Positions 43,928 through 56,200 of a stretch of DNA of 64,000 bases are shown here, one piece after another. The stretch comes from Erpobdella octoculata (Eukaryota; Annelida; Clitellata; Hirudinida; Erpobdellidae), in NCBI GenBank assembly GCA_963978895.1, contig OZ022241.1:801541-865540 (forward strand). The letters are read 5' to 3'. A program made the position numbers and the translations under genes. Every line of letters begins with the position of its first letter. Position 1 is the stretch's first letter. The notes under the pieces were generated by a model. That model worked only from the letters and a program-made list of their open reading frames with translations, was not told where the DNA came from and did not search any database.

Positions 43928-44090
43928 CAAAAGTAATAAAATATTATAAAAAAGTCATAAGGCTTGTGAGATGGCATACTTCTTGCATAGCTCTTGAGCG
44001 TTTGCTGTGAATACGTGGGCCTTTTCTTTCGCGTAATATTGCTAGTTTTTCCCATATCTCTGATTCGTCAGCATACAAACTGCAGGAAGA
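43928..44090 (-). other. Element flank and exon-like open frame of unknown origin
   Basis: 43928-43968 repeats the sequence left of the 5' LTR (34828-34868). The minus strand then has a polypyrimidine-TGCAG acceptor near 44087 and an open frame (ESEIWEKLAILRERKGPRIH…) running leftwards. It could be a stray host exon or transposon debris; I do not recognise it. Confidence 0.35.
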
Positions 44091-44226
44091 AACAACTTTT
44101 AAACATTAAAGTGTTGTGACATCACAACACTTTTAAATATAGAAAAAACTAGTACGGTATAGCTACTTTGTTATATACTTTTATTTGAATCACATAAATA
44201 AAAATTTTGTTTTACATTGTCAACCC

Positions 44227-45957
44227 GGTGCTAAGACAATTTGTCGAGGATAATTCGTTGAAAAGAATTCGTCCCAGGACAATTCATCGCGGACAATTAG
44301 TCGCAGAAAAACGGACAATTCGGCGCAGGACAATTCGTCGCAAACCAAACCTAAAAAAATGCACTTGAAGCCAATAAACTGGGATGTGCTCTTTTTTCAT
44401 ATGATATCTGGGACTGCTACCAAGCTGTGCATGATGACATTCCTCGTACTAACAACGCAGTTGAATGATCAGGGGCGTAGCTAGGGGGGCGGGGGGGGGG
44501 GGGCGAGCTGCCCCGGGCGCCATCTTGGGGGGGGGGGCGCCGAAGAGGAAGATACAGTATGTTCATGCTAGACTAACTTTTGCTCAAAGTTTGCGTAAGA
44601 TGCAAGAAAAACAGTAGTTTCCTTCCTTGCATCAGGATGTCGTCCACAGTCTAGTTGTATATCTGCTGCTTCAGTCCATTTAGTTGTTCTGCAGCATCAA
44701 ACTTGTTAAGTTCTTAGGAAGGGAGAGAGCCATGTCACTCATGTGTTTCATTTCAAACCCACCAGCCACAATCTAGGCACAGATCTCCGGCTCCAGCCAC
44801 CAGTCATTTCACATCGTTGACGTAGAGCCAATGTTTTGAAAGCTGCTCTTGCTATCTAGAACGTCTGTGCCCTGTGCAGCACACCTCCTTTATGACATCA
44901 CGTTTATGACACACAGCCTAAGGACCATATTTAATTTCATTAGTGTGTGCATTTATTGACATTTATTTATTACATTTATTCTCACTGAGTTTTGTGGATT
45001 TAAAAAAAATTTAGTTCTGTTCTTTACGGTATTTTAAATAAAATTTTTGCTTGCCGCATTTTTTTTCAAATACTGATTGCGAAAAGATGGCGCCAAAACG
45101 CACGCATATAAACCTACACTTTTAGTTCTTAAGAGAACGGCAAAAGTATGAACGAAAAATAAATTTGGTATAACGTACGTTTATTATCACGATAATTTTA
45201 AGAATGAATGGGCCATTGTTATAGCTTGTAGCTCAACTGTTGGTTAGGCAAAGTACTGTAACGAACACGGACATTTTTCTGCGTCTGTAATACTCTGTAA
45301 GATTAAAATTAAAATTCGTTTCACTTGAAATGGCTTCAAATTGTGTTTAACTTTAACTTCTTCATTGCAACGGGGAAAGGCCCAGGGGGGGGGCGCAAAA
45401 TTTATAGTTTCGCCCTGGGCGCCAAAAACCCTCGCTACGCCTCTGTGAATGATGGCACAATGCATTTGCACGGGCGGTTGAAATTGCACGTAACACTATC
45501 GAAGTTAGTAGTGAAACTACAAAAAGAACAAAACATCAACCAAATGAAGGTTGATGGTATGTTTGCAGGTGAAAATCTTTCTCTGAGATTTGGATCGTCA
45601 ATTGCGCTCTGTTGTGATGGATTATGAGAATCATTCATTATTAATTATTTGCGAGGATGCAGCTACAACATTGATTTAGTAGATTATTAAATTAATTCTT
45701 GTTTGTGTTGAATTACTATCTTATTTTTATAATAGGCGGATTTAATATTATATTATTCCAATCGATCAACACTTGATAATAATTTTTTATTTTTGTATTA
45801 TTTTAAAGAACACACAATATATAATAAATATATTAGCTATTAAAAAACAATTGTCCTTTTTTCTGCAACGAATTGTCCGCAACGAATTGCTCCTTTTTCT
45901 GCAGTGAACTGTTCGTTTTTTGCGACAAATTGTCTTGGGACAAATTGCCCGGATACC
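44227..45957. mobile_element. Mutator-like (MULE) element with tandem-unit TIRs
   Basis: Flanked by perfect 8-bp duplications GTCAACCC (44219-44226 and 45958-45965). Both terminal regions, inverted to each other, are runs of GACAATTCGTCG-type units. Between them the plus strand keeps translations like WDCYQAVHDDIPRTNNAVE and, after a later insertion, ALNGRLKLHV…VKLQKEQNINQMKVDG. This is the C-terminal signature of MULE/FLYWCH-associated transposases (PRTNNAVEGWHNAL … LQKEQ). The element is therefore a decayed MULE. An hAT (44470-45445) sits exactly inside the conserved NNAVE motif. Confidence 0.8.
44470..45445. mobile_element. hAT-like non-autonomous element inside the MULE
   Basis: TIRs CAGGGGCGTAGCTAGGG and (inverted) CAGAGGCGTAGCGAGGG, with a G-rich run and GGGCGCCA close inside both ends. 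Flanked by perfect 8-bp duplications TGAATGAT (44462-44469, 45446-45453). No transposase seen. Confidence 0.85.
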
Positions 45958-45970
45958 GTCAACCCATATT

Positions 45971-46797
<827 letters not shown>

Positions 46798-48062
46798 CCC
46801 ATATACATGTCACTTCCAAAAAATGCACATCAGCACAATCAATACCACAACCTTTCCAAAAAGGTAGTCATTCAACGCCTCAACATTTGCAGGTTTCAAA
46901 ATTATTTGCAAAACTTTTTGTAGTTTCTATACTATTTTTTGTTACAGTTAAATAAACATTTATAAAAACATTTGATCATTTTTAGCAACAAGTCGTAGCT
47001 TGTAGAGGCGGACGGTGCTTTTCTGCTTCAAGTGTATGTTGTCACAGTTTCGCTGTTGCAAACGTTATTATATTTATGGTGTATTTAAGTCACAAAATTT
47101 TCTAAACAAAACGCGGACAAGTTATAAGTAGACATTACGTAACTTTATTCATTAGATACATCGTAATTAAAAATGTAGTCTTTTTGATAATCATAAAGCA
47201 TTTTTTGTCATGAACGTCTTTAACGAATGTAACGCACACGACGCTGGATTAAATAATGCGTGCATTTGATGTTTGAAAAAGGTCTTAGATATTTCCAACA
47301 AAATATAAATAATGTCCCTGTTTCAAGATATACCCAACGAATATTCGCCACCGCGTTCCCTCTAAACATGATTTTATTTTCATCTTTCCAGTAGCATGAT
47401 GCTGATGGTATCTTCCTTTCGTGTTCTGGCCAGAAGTAGCAGCCGTAAGATTTTCGCAGTGGGTTGTTGCACAAGTTTGGTCTGACATAAGCCAAGAGTA
47501 AGCTAGATCTGCAGCCTACCTATTTTGACTGAAACTAGTGTTGTTGCAAGATTATTAAGCAGTTTACATTTATGTAACATGCTGTTTTGGTTTATAGGCT
47601 TATAAACTCATTTGGTAATAACTTTCATGTACTTGTGACAACATGCCCCGTACTGGGGCAGGTTGTCACATATTCAGACTTCACATATTTGTTGATGCCA
47701 ATAAACATCATTTTTAGTAATTTTCAATTTATTCAGAACAACATATGTACAACAATTCAACGTTGTTATACTACAAAGTTATCTCAATTCTTAGTTATAA
47801 TGCTAATATAGAAGAATAAATACAAATTTAATAAAATTAATATTTATTGAAACATCTTTACAATGTTACATTTGTTATTGTTTGTGACTACATATTTAAT
47901 TAGTAAATTCAATTTTGATTAAAATGAAACCATGAAGTTGCGGTCATTAGGTTGTTGCAAAAACAATAATTTTCAAAATTGCTTCAGTATACGATTTAGG
48001 CTTTCTTAAAATTGACAGTTTGATTAGATGTCTTAAATTAACCTTATCTTACCGCAAAAGTT
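46798..48062. other. Intergenic 3' of gene B
   Basis: No supported gene. A minus-strand open stretch at about 47220-47495 has no recognisable domain and conflicts between frames. A strong hairpin lies at 47634-47670. On the minus strand AATAAA near 47845 is a candidate gene B polyadenylation signal. Confidence 0.5.
47634..47670. repeat. 16-bp inverted repeat (hairpin)
   Basis: TGTGACAACATGCCCC, GTACT loop, and its reverse complement with one mismatch. Similar arm to 20541-20578. Confidence 0.8.
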
Positions 48063-50208
48063 TTAATTGAATTTTTGATGAATCTCAACCAATTCCATAT
48101 TTTCGTTTTCTTTTTGTTCCGTCACAGAAACCTCTTCTGTCAATAATGGCTGCTGTTCTCTTTCAACGAAATAAAGTTGTCATCAATTTTAAACGAGAAA
48201 ATTTTCAAAAGCACAGAAAATCAAAGAAACAATTAGTTGAACTGTGGTTTTTTCTGGTGAATTGACAGTTCTGGGATAACGATATATGTCATATGATTGC
48301 CTGTTTTTTCTTAAACCACTATGAGTGTCTATAATGTTTAGAATTTCAAATAAAATAATATGTTTAAAATAACATTAGCTTACTTTGCTTGTTTAGGTGA
48401 ACTTGATGCTGAATAGTCAATCGGTGGATGTATCGTTTGTTCCACCGTGTACGTCTCTTGGATATGTTGATTTCTAAACACATGAAATTTAAAAAAAATG
48501 CAAAAAGTTAATTTGTCCAAATCTCAATTTTAAAAAACAAAATTTTAATTGATAACCGATTTTGAGAATAACTTTTTTAAATGAAACTTGTTCACCTTTT
48601 TAGGCAATAAAGGCAGCACGTCACTAAAATCAAAAATGCAGCCACAATCCCAACCAATAGTAATAGCAAAAACACAATAATTATAATCTCAGGTCTGTTT
48701 TTAAAGTCCAAATTTACAACTGTAAACATGAATTTAATTTTACTAAAAAGCGGTTAGTTGTAAAAATTGCTTTACTTACGTTCCTCCTTTTTGGCTTCGA
48801 TTACAACAGTGTTTACCGATTCCATGTGACATTCCTTTTGATCAGAAAATTGGCATACAACATTACAGACGTATGTTCCTGGCGGTCTTCTGTAAATCTC
48901 ATGTAAAAGACATCCACGTATTTTTGTTTCAGCCATTCCAAAACTGTTAGTCCACCAGCATGAACATTTGACATTGACACTGCTAATGAAGGAACAGGTT
49001 ATGTTTTTTGCATTATCTGGTAGCACTGTGGTTGATTTGGTTGATTTGATGTCTGAAGATCAACGTAAAATAATAAAACATCAAAAATAATTCGGTTTTT
49101 TGTTTGAAATTAAAACTGAAATATTTTACTCAAAACGCGGAATGCTGGTAACGAACAAGTCTCAAATTGAGCAAATCCTCTTGCGTGACATTCAAAGGAA
49201 ACCTCGTTCATGTCTTCATCAACCTTAATATTATCGTGAATGGAAAATATATTTATTCCTTGACGATTCCCGCGGTGAAAATTCTCTTCACTTTGTGTTC
49301 CATTTTTATATCTTCTGATCCATCCCATTACAAGAGATCGAGTCAAATTTCCATAGAATTCAAACATGCAAGTTCTATTTAGAACATCTGGAGGAACATC
49401 TTTGCAGTCATTTTCACCAATCATCACTCGATCAACTCCGATATTGGACTGACACTTTAAACCTTTCGTTAATAATATTATTTTTTTGTTACTATATATA
49501 TTTGATAAATTGATTTTAAATTGAATCTAGACTTTCATAGCATCAAATAGGTTAAATGATAGATATTTTTCAACGAATAAAAGTTTTTTGCGACACAGAA
49601 TATCTGTGGCTATTGTAAACTTATTGATATATTTACATTATTTATTATTTTAATAAATTTTAATATTATTGATTAACGTTATACTATTATACGCACCACC
49701 AACTACTAAATTGACAGAAGGATAGATGATATTAAAATTTCCATTTAATGTCTTGCAAATATAAACTCCAGCACTTTCCTCATTTGCTTCTAACAATTTG
49801 AGATTGCAAACATGTTCATCTGCACGACACGAAGCTTCGTAGTTTCTCCTTACTTCATTCTTTGTTAAATCGTAGAGATCAATTTCCACATCAGGTTCGA
49901 GATGAGGTAAATAAACCCATCTCAAGTATTGCAGGTTGTGACGACTGTGATTACACGAAAACTCGACAGAATGACCAGTATTTACAATCACTGTTTTAAT
50001 TTCATAACTTTGAGCTATAAACAAACAAAAAGTAAAATTGCCGTAGTGTATATTTTTAATTAAGTGTATTATTATATGTTAATGTTATTGCAAAATTATT
50101 GATTTCTAAAAAATATTCGGTTTTATAAAACAAATTAAATGTTTAACCTAATATCGAAAAGGAAATAATAACTGTTAGCCATGAAAAAAAACAACAAAAT
50201 ACTGCCAT
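48063..50208 (-). CDS. Gene B: three-Ig transmembrane receptor (7 exons, 431 aa)
   Basis: Exons: 50148-50208, 49697-50014, 49130-49462, 48780-49052, 48596-48719, 48384-48473, 48063-48159. GT-AG throughout, phases agree, total 1296 nt. Signal peptide MAVFCCFFSWLTVIISFSIL. Ig1 (residues about 21-126) has VEFSCNH, LRWVY, an extra pair SCRADEHVC and GVYIC. Ig2 (127-237) has strand-B LKC, TCMFEF and SFECHARG. Ig3 (238-328) is Cys-rich with CSCWW and GTYVCNVVC. The TM helix EIIIIVFLLLLVGIVAAFLI is followed by CCLYCLKR. The 62-residue tail has two tyrosines (ETYTVE, IDYSAS) but no ITIM or ITAM. A cell-surface recognition role is inferred from architecture; no ligand is known. Close paralog of gene A; the last acceptor has an alternative 2 nt away. 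Confidence 0.88.
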
Positions 50209-53200
50209 TTTAATTAAATTTAAGCTTGTAAAAACAAATTGATTGAAATGCTAGCAATTTAAAAAAATATTTTACATTTTAGAATTTACGCTGCTATTTC
50301 AATAGGCCTAAAGCCTAGGTATTTGAATAGCTAATAATAGTCGGACATGTAAATCTTATTCAGAGGTTACCTATTGAAAAGATAAAAATGAATAAAAGCA
50401 AAAATAAATGAAACTAAAACAAACACACAATTTAGCGATATTCAAAATAACGATCGTAAAATAAATAAAATAAATCGCGATCTTTAGATGAATCATGTGC
50501 TCACTTTGCTGTTTCAGTAAATTGAGTTTATTTGTTTATTAACTTATGTGGAAATCAATTGTATAACGTATTGTCATCCATTATAAAGCTATGCTGAAAG
50601 TTTCAGCTCCCTAGCTAGTCAAAAAGTTGATTAAATTTTACTTTCTAGATTTGCGTACAAAAAAGACAGACACACAAACAAACAAACTAAGTAACTGAGA
50701 AACAAACAGAGATTGCAAGTTGAATAAAAGTATGTAAAAATGACAACCATGGGTATAATATGTGGGTTTGCAGGGGGAGGGAACAAATTCCTTCTAAAGA
50801 TTTTTAGAAACTGTTTTTTTTTTAAAGTTACCACGTTTATGTCATCAGTTTTTTATAGAAAAAAGTGTATAAGGTTTTTAGAATTTAAAAAAAAAGCTAT
50901 AAAGCTGGATACAGGATATTGGCAGCCGGAAACATCATGTGCTAGTATGCATTTTATAATTTAATTTTTATTGTGCCAAGCTGAGTGATTGTGTGCATGT
51001 AAAACCAGACAAGACCAGGCTTGGGACTTTTGTGCATATAAGACGGGGGTCAAAAATTTTTGGTCCGTTCAAGGTTTTGCCAATTTATTAAACTCAATAA
51101 ATAAACTCAACTGCTTACATCGATAAAAACACAGGTTAATTAGAATATGTCAAGACTAGAGTACTTCAGACGGGCCGTGTCGGAACTGAACTCTAGCCGG
51201 GATGGGCCAAAATTTTTGCCAAGTATCTAGAGATTTTAAGTATGGGCCGGGCCCAAAATTAGACAGGCCAGTCTGGGCCGGGCCTGGCCTGGAATTTTAG
51301 CTCATGAAACCGATCGGGTCGGCTCTAGTTGTCAACGAGCCGGAACGGGAAAAATCGGTCATTGCAGTACTCTATCTAGTCAAGACCATCCAGTAACTAT
51401 AAAAAACATTTCTAGAAGAATTATAATACATGTAACTCATACAATTAAATTTGATAGTTTTTAAGGTGGCACCTTCATAACTGATAGTTTTAACTTTAAG
51501 AGTGTGAGAGTGTACACGTATTTATGTGTGTATGTATGTACGTCTGTACTGTGTGCATATGTACGTATATTTGCATGCATGCACGTCTGTGCTTAAATGC
51601 TTTTCGAGCTTGCTTTGTCAAGGTCTTCAGATCATATATATATATATATATATATATAGAACTGTATATAAGATGAGCTCATCTTTTAAGATGGCTTGCA
51701 TTCTGTAAGGCACGTGGGTATGTTAATTGCCTTGAATCATAGAATCAGAAACTATACGCGACAGACAATCATCATAATAACTAGATTAAATCAATTGGTT
51801 GAAAAAAACAATTAATTAAATAGTAAAAAATATCAAAAATTTATAAAACTTTTCAAGAATAAATTTTTTCCAGAATCTTGAATTGAGTTTTATTTATTTA
51901 GTTTTAGGACATCCATTTGTCTAATTATAGCGCTTCCGATAGTATTTAGTTTGCATTATGCGGTAGATTATAGAATTAGTTAAATGAATTTACTTGCCGA
52001 TGAAGAGAACAATTAGAATTATTCATCCAAGTATTTTAAAATTTACTAGCGCATCAATAGAACGGCATTTTTTAGCAATTCAATGATGAAAGTGGAAATA
52101 AAAATAGATTGTAGATCACGAGAGTCCGAATCCTTTGCTGATTCGTTCAGAGGTTATCTCTGAATACAGGGCGATAATTCGTTTATCTCCTATATACTTA
52201 TTAAATATAATAAAAGCCCTCGTCACTAACTAACTCACTCACTCACTCACTGATTCTGTCACGCTGTTACATGGCGCTGCAATCTCATGAATTTTCAATC
52301 GATTTTTAAAACATTTCTAGACTAACTAGAGCTCTACAACTTTCACCACTTATTTTTACTTGTCTTATCTTAGCTTGCTTCGTTACGTTAATCGGACCCA
52401 TAATCCAAATATTTTTAATTTCCCAATTTTGAACCCCTTCCCATCCAATAATTTTGAAATTTTGCACACATGTTCAATTTTGGTGATAATATTTTTATAA
52501 ATTTTTGCGGAATTTTCGCATGGCTAGATTTAATTTAATTTAATTTAATATTTTCGATTTATAGTGAAAATAAATAAATAAATATTAAGACTAATTTGTA
52601 GAAAGTGTTTTTACTGCTTACTTGTTTATTACCATTTAGAATATTAATATTCAATCATATTTCATATGGTTTGATCTTTATTTCCATTAAATTATTTTAG
52701 TGTCAACATTTATAAACAGGCGACTTCATTTTGCTTGAACAAATTTATAAGCAAATTAAAAAAGGCTTTTTAAAAGAAAAAGTCAAATTTTAAAATTAAC
52801 AAATATTTCTATTAGTTGTTATTAATTATATAAATATCTAAATAGTATATAAAAAAAATATTTGAACATCCATCACCAACGTAACAGAGATAGATAGAGA
52901 GAAACAACTTACATCTTTCTTTTATTTATTTTAATTATTTATTTATTTAATAAATAAATAATGATATAAAATTAAATAATAGTTATATTTATTTTAAGTT
53001 GTTTAATGTTTTTCTTGGTCGTCAGATAAACAAATCGATAGTTGAAATGGTTTTTTTCGACAAACCAATTTGGAAAAAAATGAAATAAAGGTTAGACAAA
53101 ATAAAACAAAATGTTTGAGAGAGACAGACATACAGACAGACAAACAAAGGAAAACAAAAAGAAAAAAAGAGAGAGAGAGATCAATCTTCTGTTTCTTTTA

Positions 53201-53219
53201 ATATTGGTATTTTAGTCAT
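50209..53219. other. Intergenic between genes B and C: repeats
   Basis: Contains a retroposon-like tail at about 50560-50740 (GACAGACACACAAACAAAC…GAATAAAAGTATG), a GC-rich element (51165-51375), a short (TA)n at 51634-51657, a repeat start at about 52190 (TATATACTTATTAAATATAATAAAAGCC with ACTCACTC units), and a purine-rich tail at about 53120-53180. No gene seen. Confidence 0.5.
51165..51375. mobile_element. GC-rich MITE-like element
   Basis: Ends TAGAGTACTTCAGACGGGCC and (inverted) TAGAGTACTGCAATGACCG. The interior is full of GGGCCGGGCC-type units against an AT-rich background. Target duplication not clear. Confidence 0.6.
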
Positions 53220-56200
53220 TTACTGACGGGTCAATGCATTATCGATTTCATCATAGGCATCCTGAACTTCTTCAATGTCTTCGTAACCAGATAGAGGTCT
53301 TCCATATATTTGTCCATCGGTATTATTTGGCTTCAGGATTTGAAGATATTGATTTGTATTTTCATCATTTCGTTCTTCAATAGATTGGTAAATATCATTC
53401 TTTGAAGAATGTCCTGATAACACAGAAAAACAAATGGTAAAACATTACTTCCTACCTACATAGGCGCAGCGCCATATCAGGAACCACAGCTGAATTGTTA
53501 TTGCAAGCATGCTTATACAAGGTTTATTGTAAGCACTAGCAGCAAGTTGTATTAGAAGTTCATTAACATAATTTCTTTGAAGAATGTCCTGATAACACAG
53601 AAAACAAAATTGAAAACCATGACTTCCTACCGATTTGAATCGTGTTTTGACAGGCAGCACAGCTAAATTTATTTTGCGCTGGCTTAAAGTGAATGTCCGT
53701 AGTGACTAATAAATTATGTTAATATGCTTTTTTATTATTAGTAATAATAGAAAGGTATATTAACATAATTTAGAAAAAAAAGTCCTCGTGAATTTGATGT
53801 GACGCTAGACCGTTAGTCATTTTTAAGATAATAACGTAAGCCAAAACCTACCAAGTTAAAAAAAAATCATGAAAAATAAACAAAAAATTCATTTTTGATA
53901 AGTTATATTACCTTTTAGTTTTCTGCAATAAATCAGAAACAATGCAGTTGTAACTGAGCCTATGACCGGAAAAATCAGTGAAACAACAATAACAATAAGA
54001 ATATTACCCAGTCCCAGTTTCTGTGTCGAGATATCAACTAATAAAACACAATAGAAACTTGGACTTTCAACTGAATTTTAATATTTAAAAAAAAACAACA
54101 ACAATATTTACTTAAAGTTATCGCTGTGTTGTTTGTAGCCACTGATGAAAAACCTGAAAATGTTTTTTGGCTTTGTTAATTTATTAGGTTTTCCCATAGA
54201 TCTCAGAAGCAAAGGTTGGAGTGTATAAAACAAGATCAAGTCTTATCAATTTCAAACTTTCTGCGCTGGATAGTAAAGTGACATTGCAAGTGGCTGCAGT
54301 GACACACTTGTCAACACTGATCTGTTAGCTTCATTGGATGGAAATTCATAACAGCCAAGCATTGAATTCTAAGAATCAAGTTTTGGTGTTCAAGTAGTTC
54401 ATAAAGATGTCTAATGACTTTTCCATGGCTGGTGCAAAACAATCAGCTTGGTCAAGTTAACAGGGTTAACTTTTTAAATCCTGTATATTTACTTCACCGT
54501 GACTGCCTGCTTGAGCTGAACGTTATAAATAAAAAGTAGACATCGCTTTCTTTAGAAAACAAAAAAACAAAAATTGATGGTTTGTTTTTATAAATGAAAT
54601 TTTTAATTTTTAAATTTTTTTAGAGGTTTGATCAATTTTATTCTAAAAGTTTCTTAAATTTAATCCAGTAAATTTATAAATTAAAAAAAAATTAAAAATC
54701 GGCAGCGGTAAATAAACCAACCAAATGTTATCTTTATTGAATAACGGAAGTTGTTTTTTAGTGGTACTTATAAGAATTATGTGCTCTCAAAGTGTTTATT
54801 TAAAGGTTAAAACAATAAACAAAACTATATTTAAAATATGTATTTTTATTAATTGTATTCAGTTATTAGAATTTATTAAAATTTTGTTTTGTTACAACTC
54901 TATTGTAACTTTTTCAATGATTAGTATGTTATCCATTTCTGGGCAAAATAATTTTCGGTAAATGAAATTCTGCTCCATTGGTAGACAAAATTAGCTAACT
55001 TTTCCAAATTTGGGGTTCATAACTAAAATCTGTTTATCTACCCCATAAACCAGCCTTATATTAAAGCAACTGTGCAGAGGCGTTCTTTGTATATTGAACC
55101 AGATTGTAGAAAAAAGCTGGAAAAAGTTTTTAATACTAAATTTAAATAAATATATCAATCTTTTAAAACTCAAAGCTTGTGTTCAAGTTTTTAAAAGTTC
55201 GGGGTTCAGGTTTTAATTTCTCAAAACACAATTTTCGTAATTTCTTGGTATGGAGTCATATTTCACTTTTTCAAATGTTTTGGTTCAGGTTCACGTTTTC
55301 AAACGTTTGGGGTAGGGTGTGCAAATACACTGGTAGTACCAAACTTTGGGTTTGGGTCGGGTACACGTGACATCCTTATTGATTACCATAATTAATAAAC
55401 AGTTTAATATGCCGACACTATCTACCAAAATATAGTTTGATTTTTGGCAGATTTTTCCTGTTTTTACAATTATTTGACAATTATTTATAAATAGATTAAA
55501 ACTAACTTGTGAATTTGAGCAGATAAGAGCTGAACACAATTTTTATAGCTGGCTTATTAGTTGCGTAGAAAGGAACCGGATATGTTCGTCTTTTAGCATC
55601 ATTAACACATTCAAAATTCACTGACAAAGTAGCACTAACATTTTCTCGGAATGATATCCAAAATTCTTTCGTAGGTCCACTTTTAAAGTTTACAGTCGAA
55701 AGTGCTTGACAGGATTTGTCAGCATAGTAATTAATTGAACAATTTATTATAGAAAACTTGTCTTTTTCACATCGAGCAGTTTTGCCTAAAAAAATTGACT
55801 CATCAACAGATTGACTAATTATTTTCAAATAATAAATAAAAGTACAATTCTTGTTAATTAGTTTATAATAAAAACAAACCGACTACAATCAGGTGAGCTC
55901 CATGCACTTCTTCAAACAATTTGCTACAATAATAAACACCAGCATATTTCTCGTTTGCCCGTTTAATCAGCAGATCCATGGCACAGCCTGGACCATCGGA
56001 AGAAATATTAAAAGCATGTGAAAAATTTTCAGTTATATTTAATCCTGCATTCAGTTGTGTTAAAGTCAAGCCTTGTTTCCAGTCTACTGCTTTGCTGTCT
56101 TTGCACTGACATTTGAGAACGGCTTCTTTTCCCAGCTGTACAACTGTGTTGCTCGGCCTATCTGATATTTCAGATTCTTCTACACTTGTTTCAAAATCCA

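Noticed and set aside
47220..47495. Minus-strand 91-codon frame with several Cys
   Set aside because: Two overlapping frames are equally open, neither matches a domain, and no splice context supports either.
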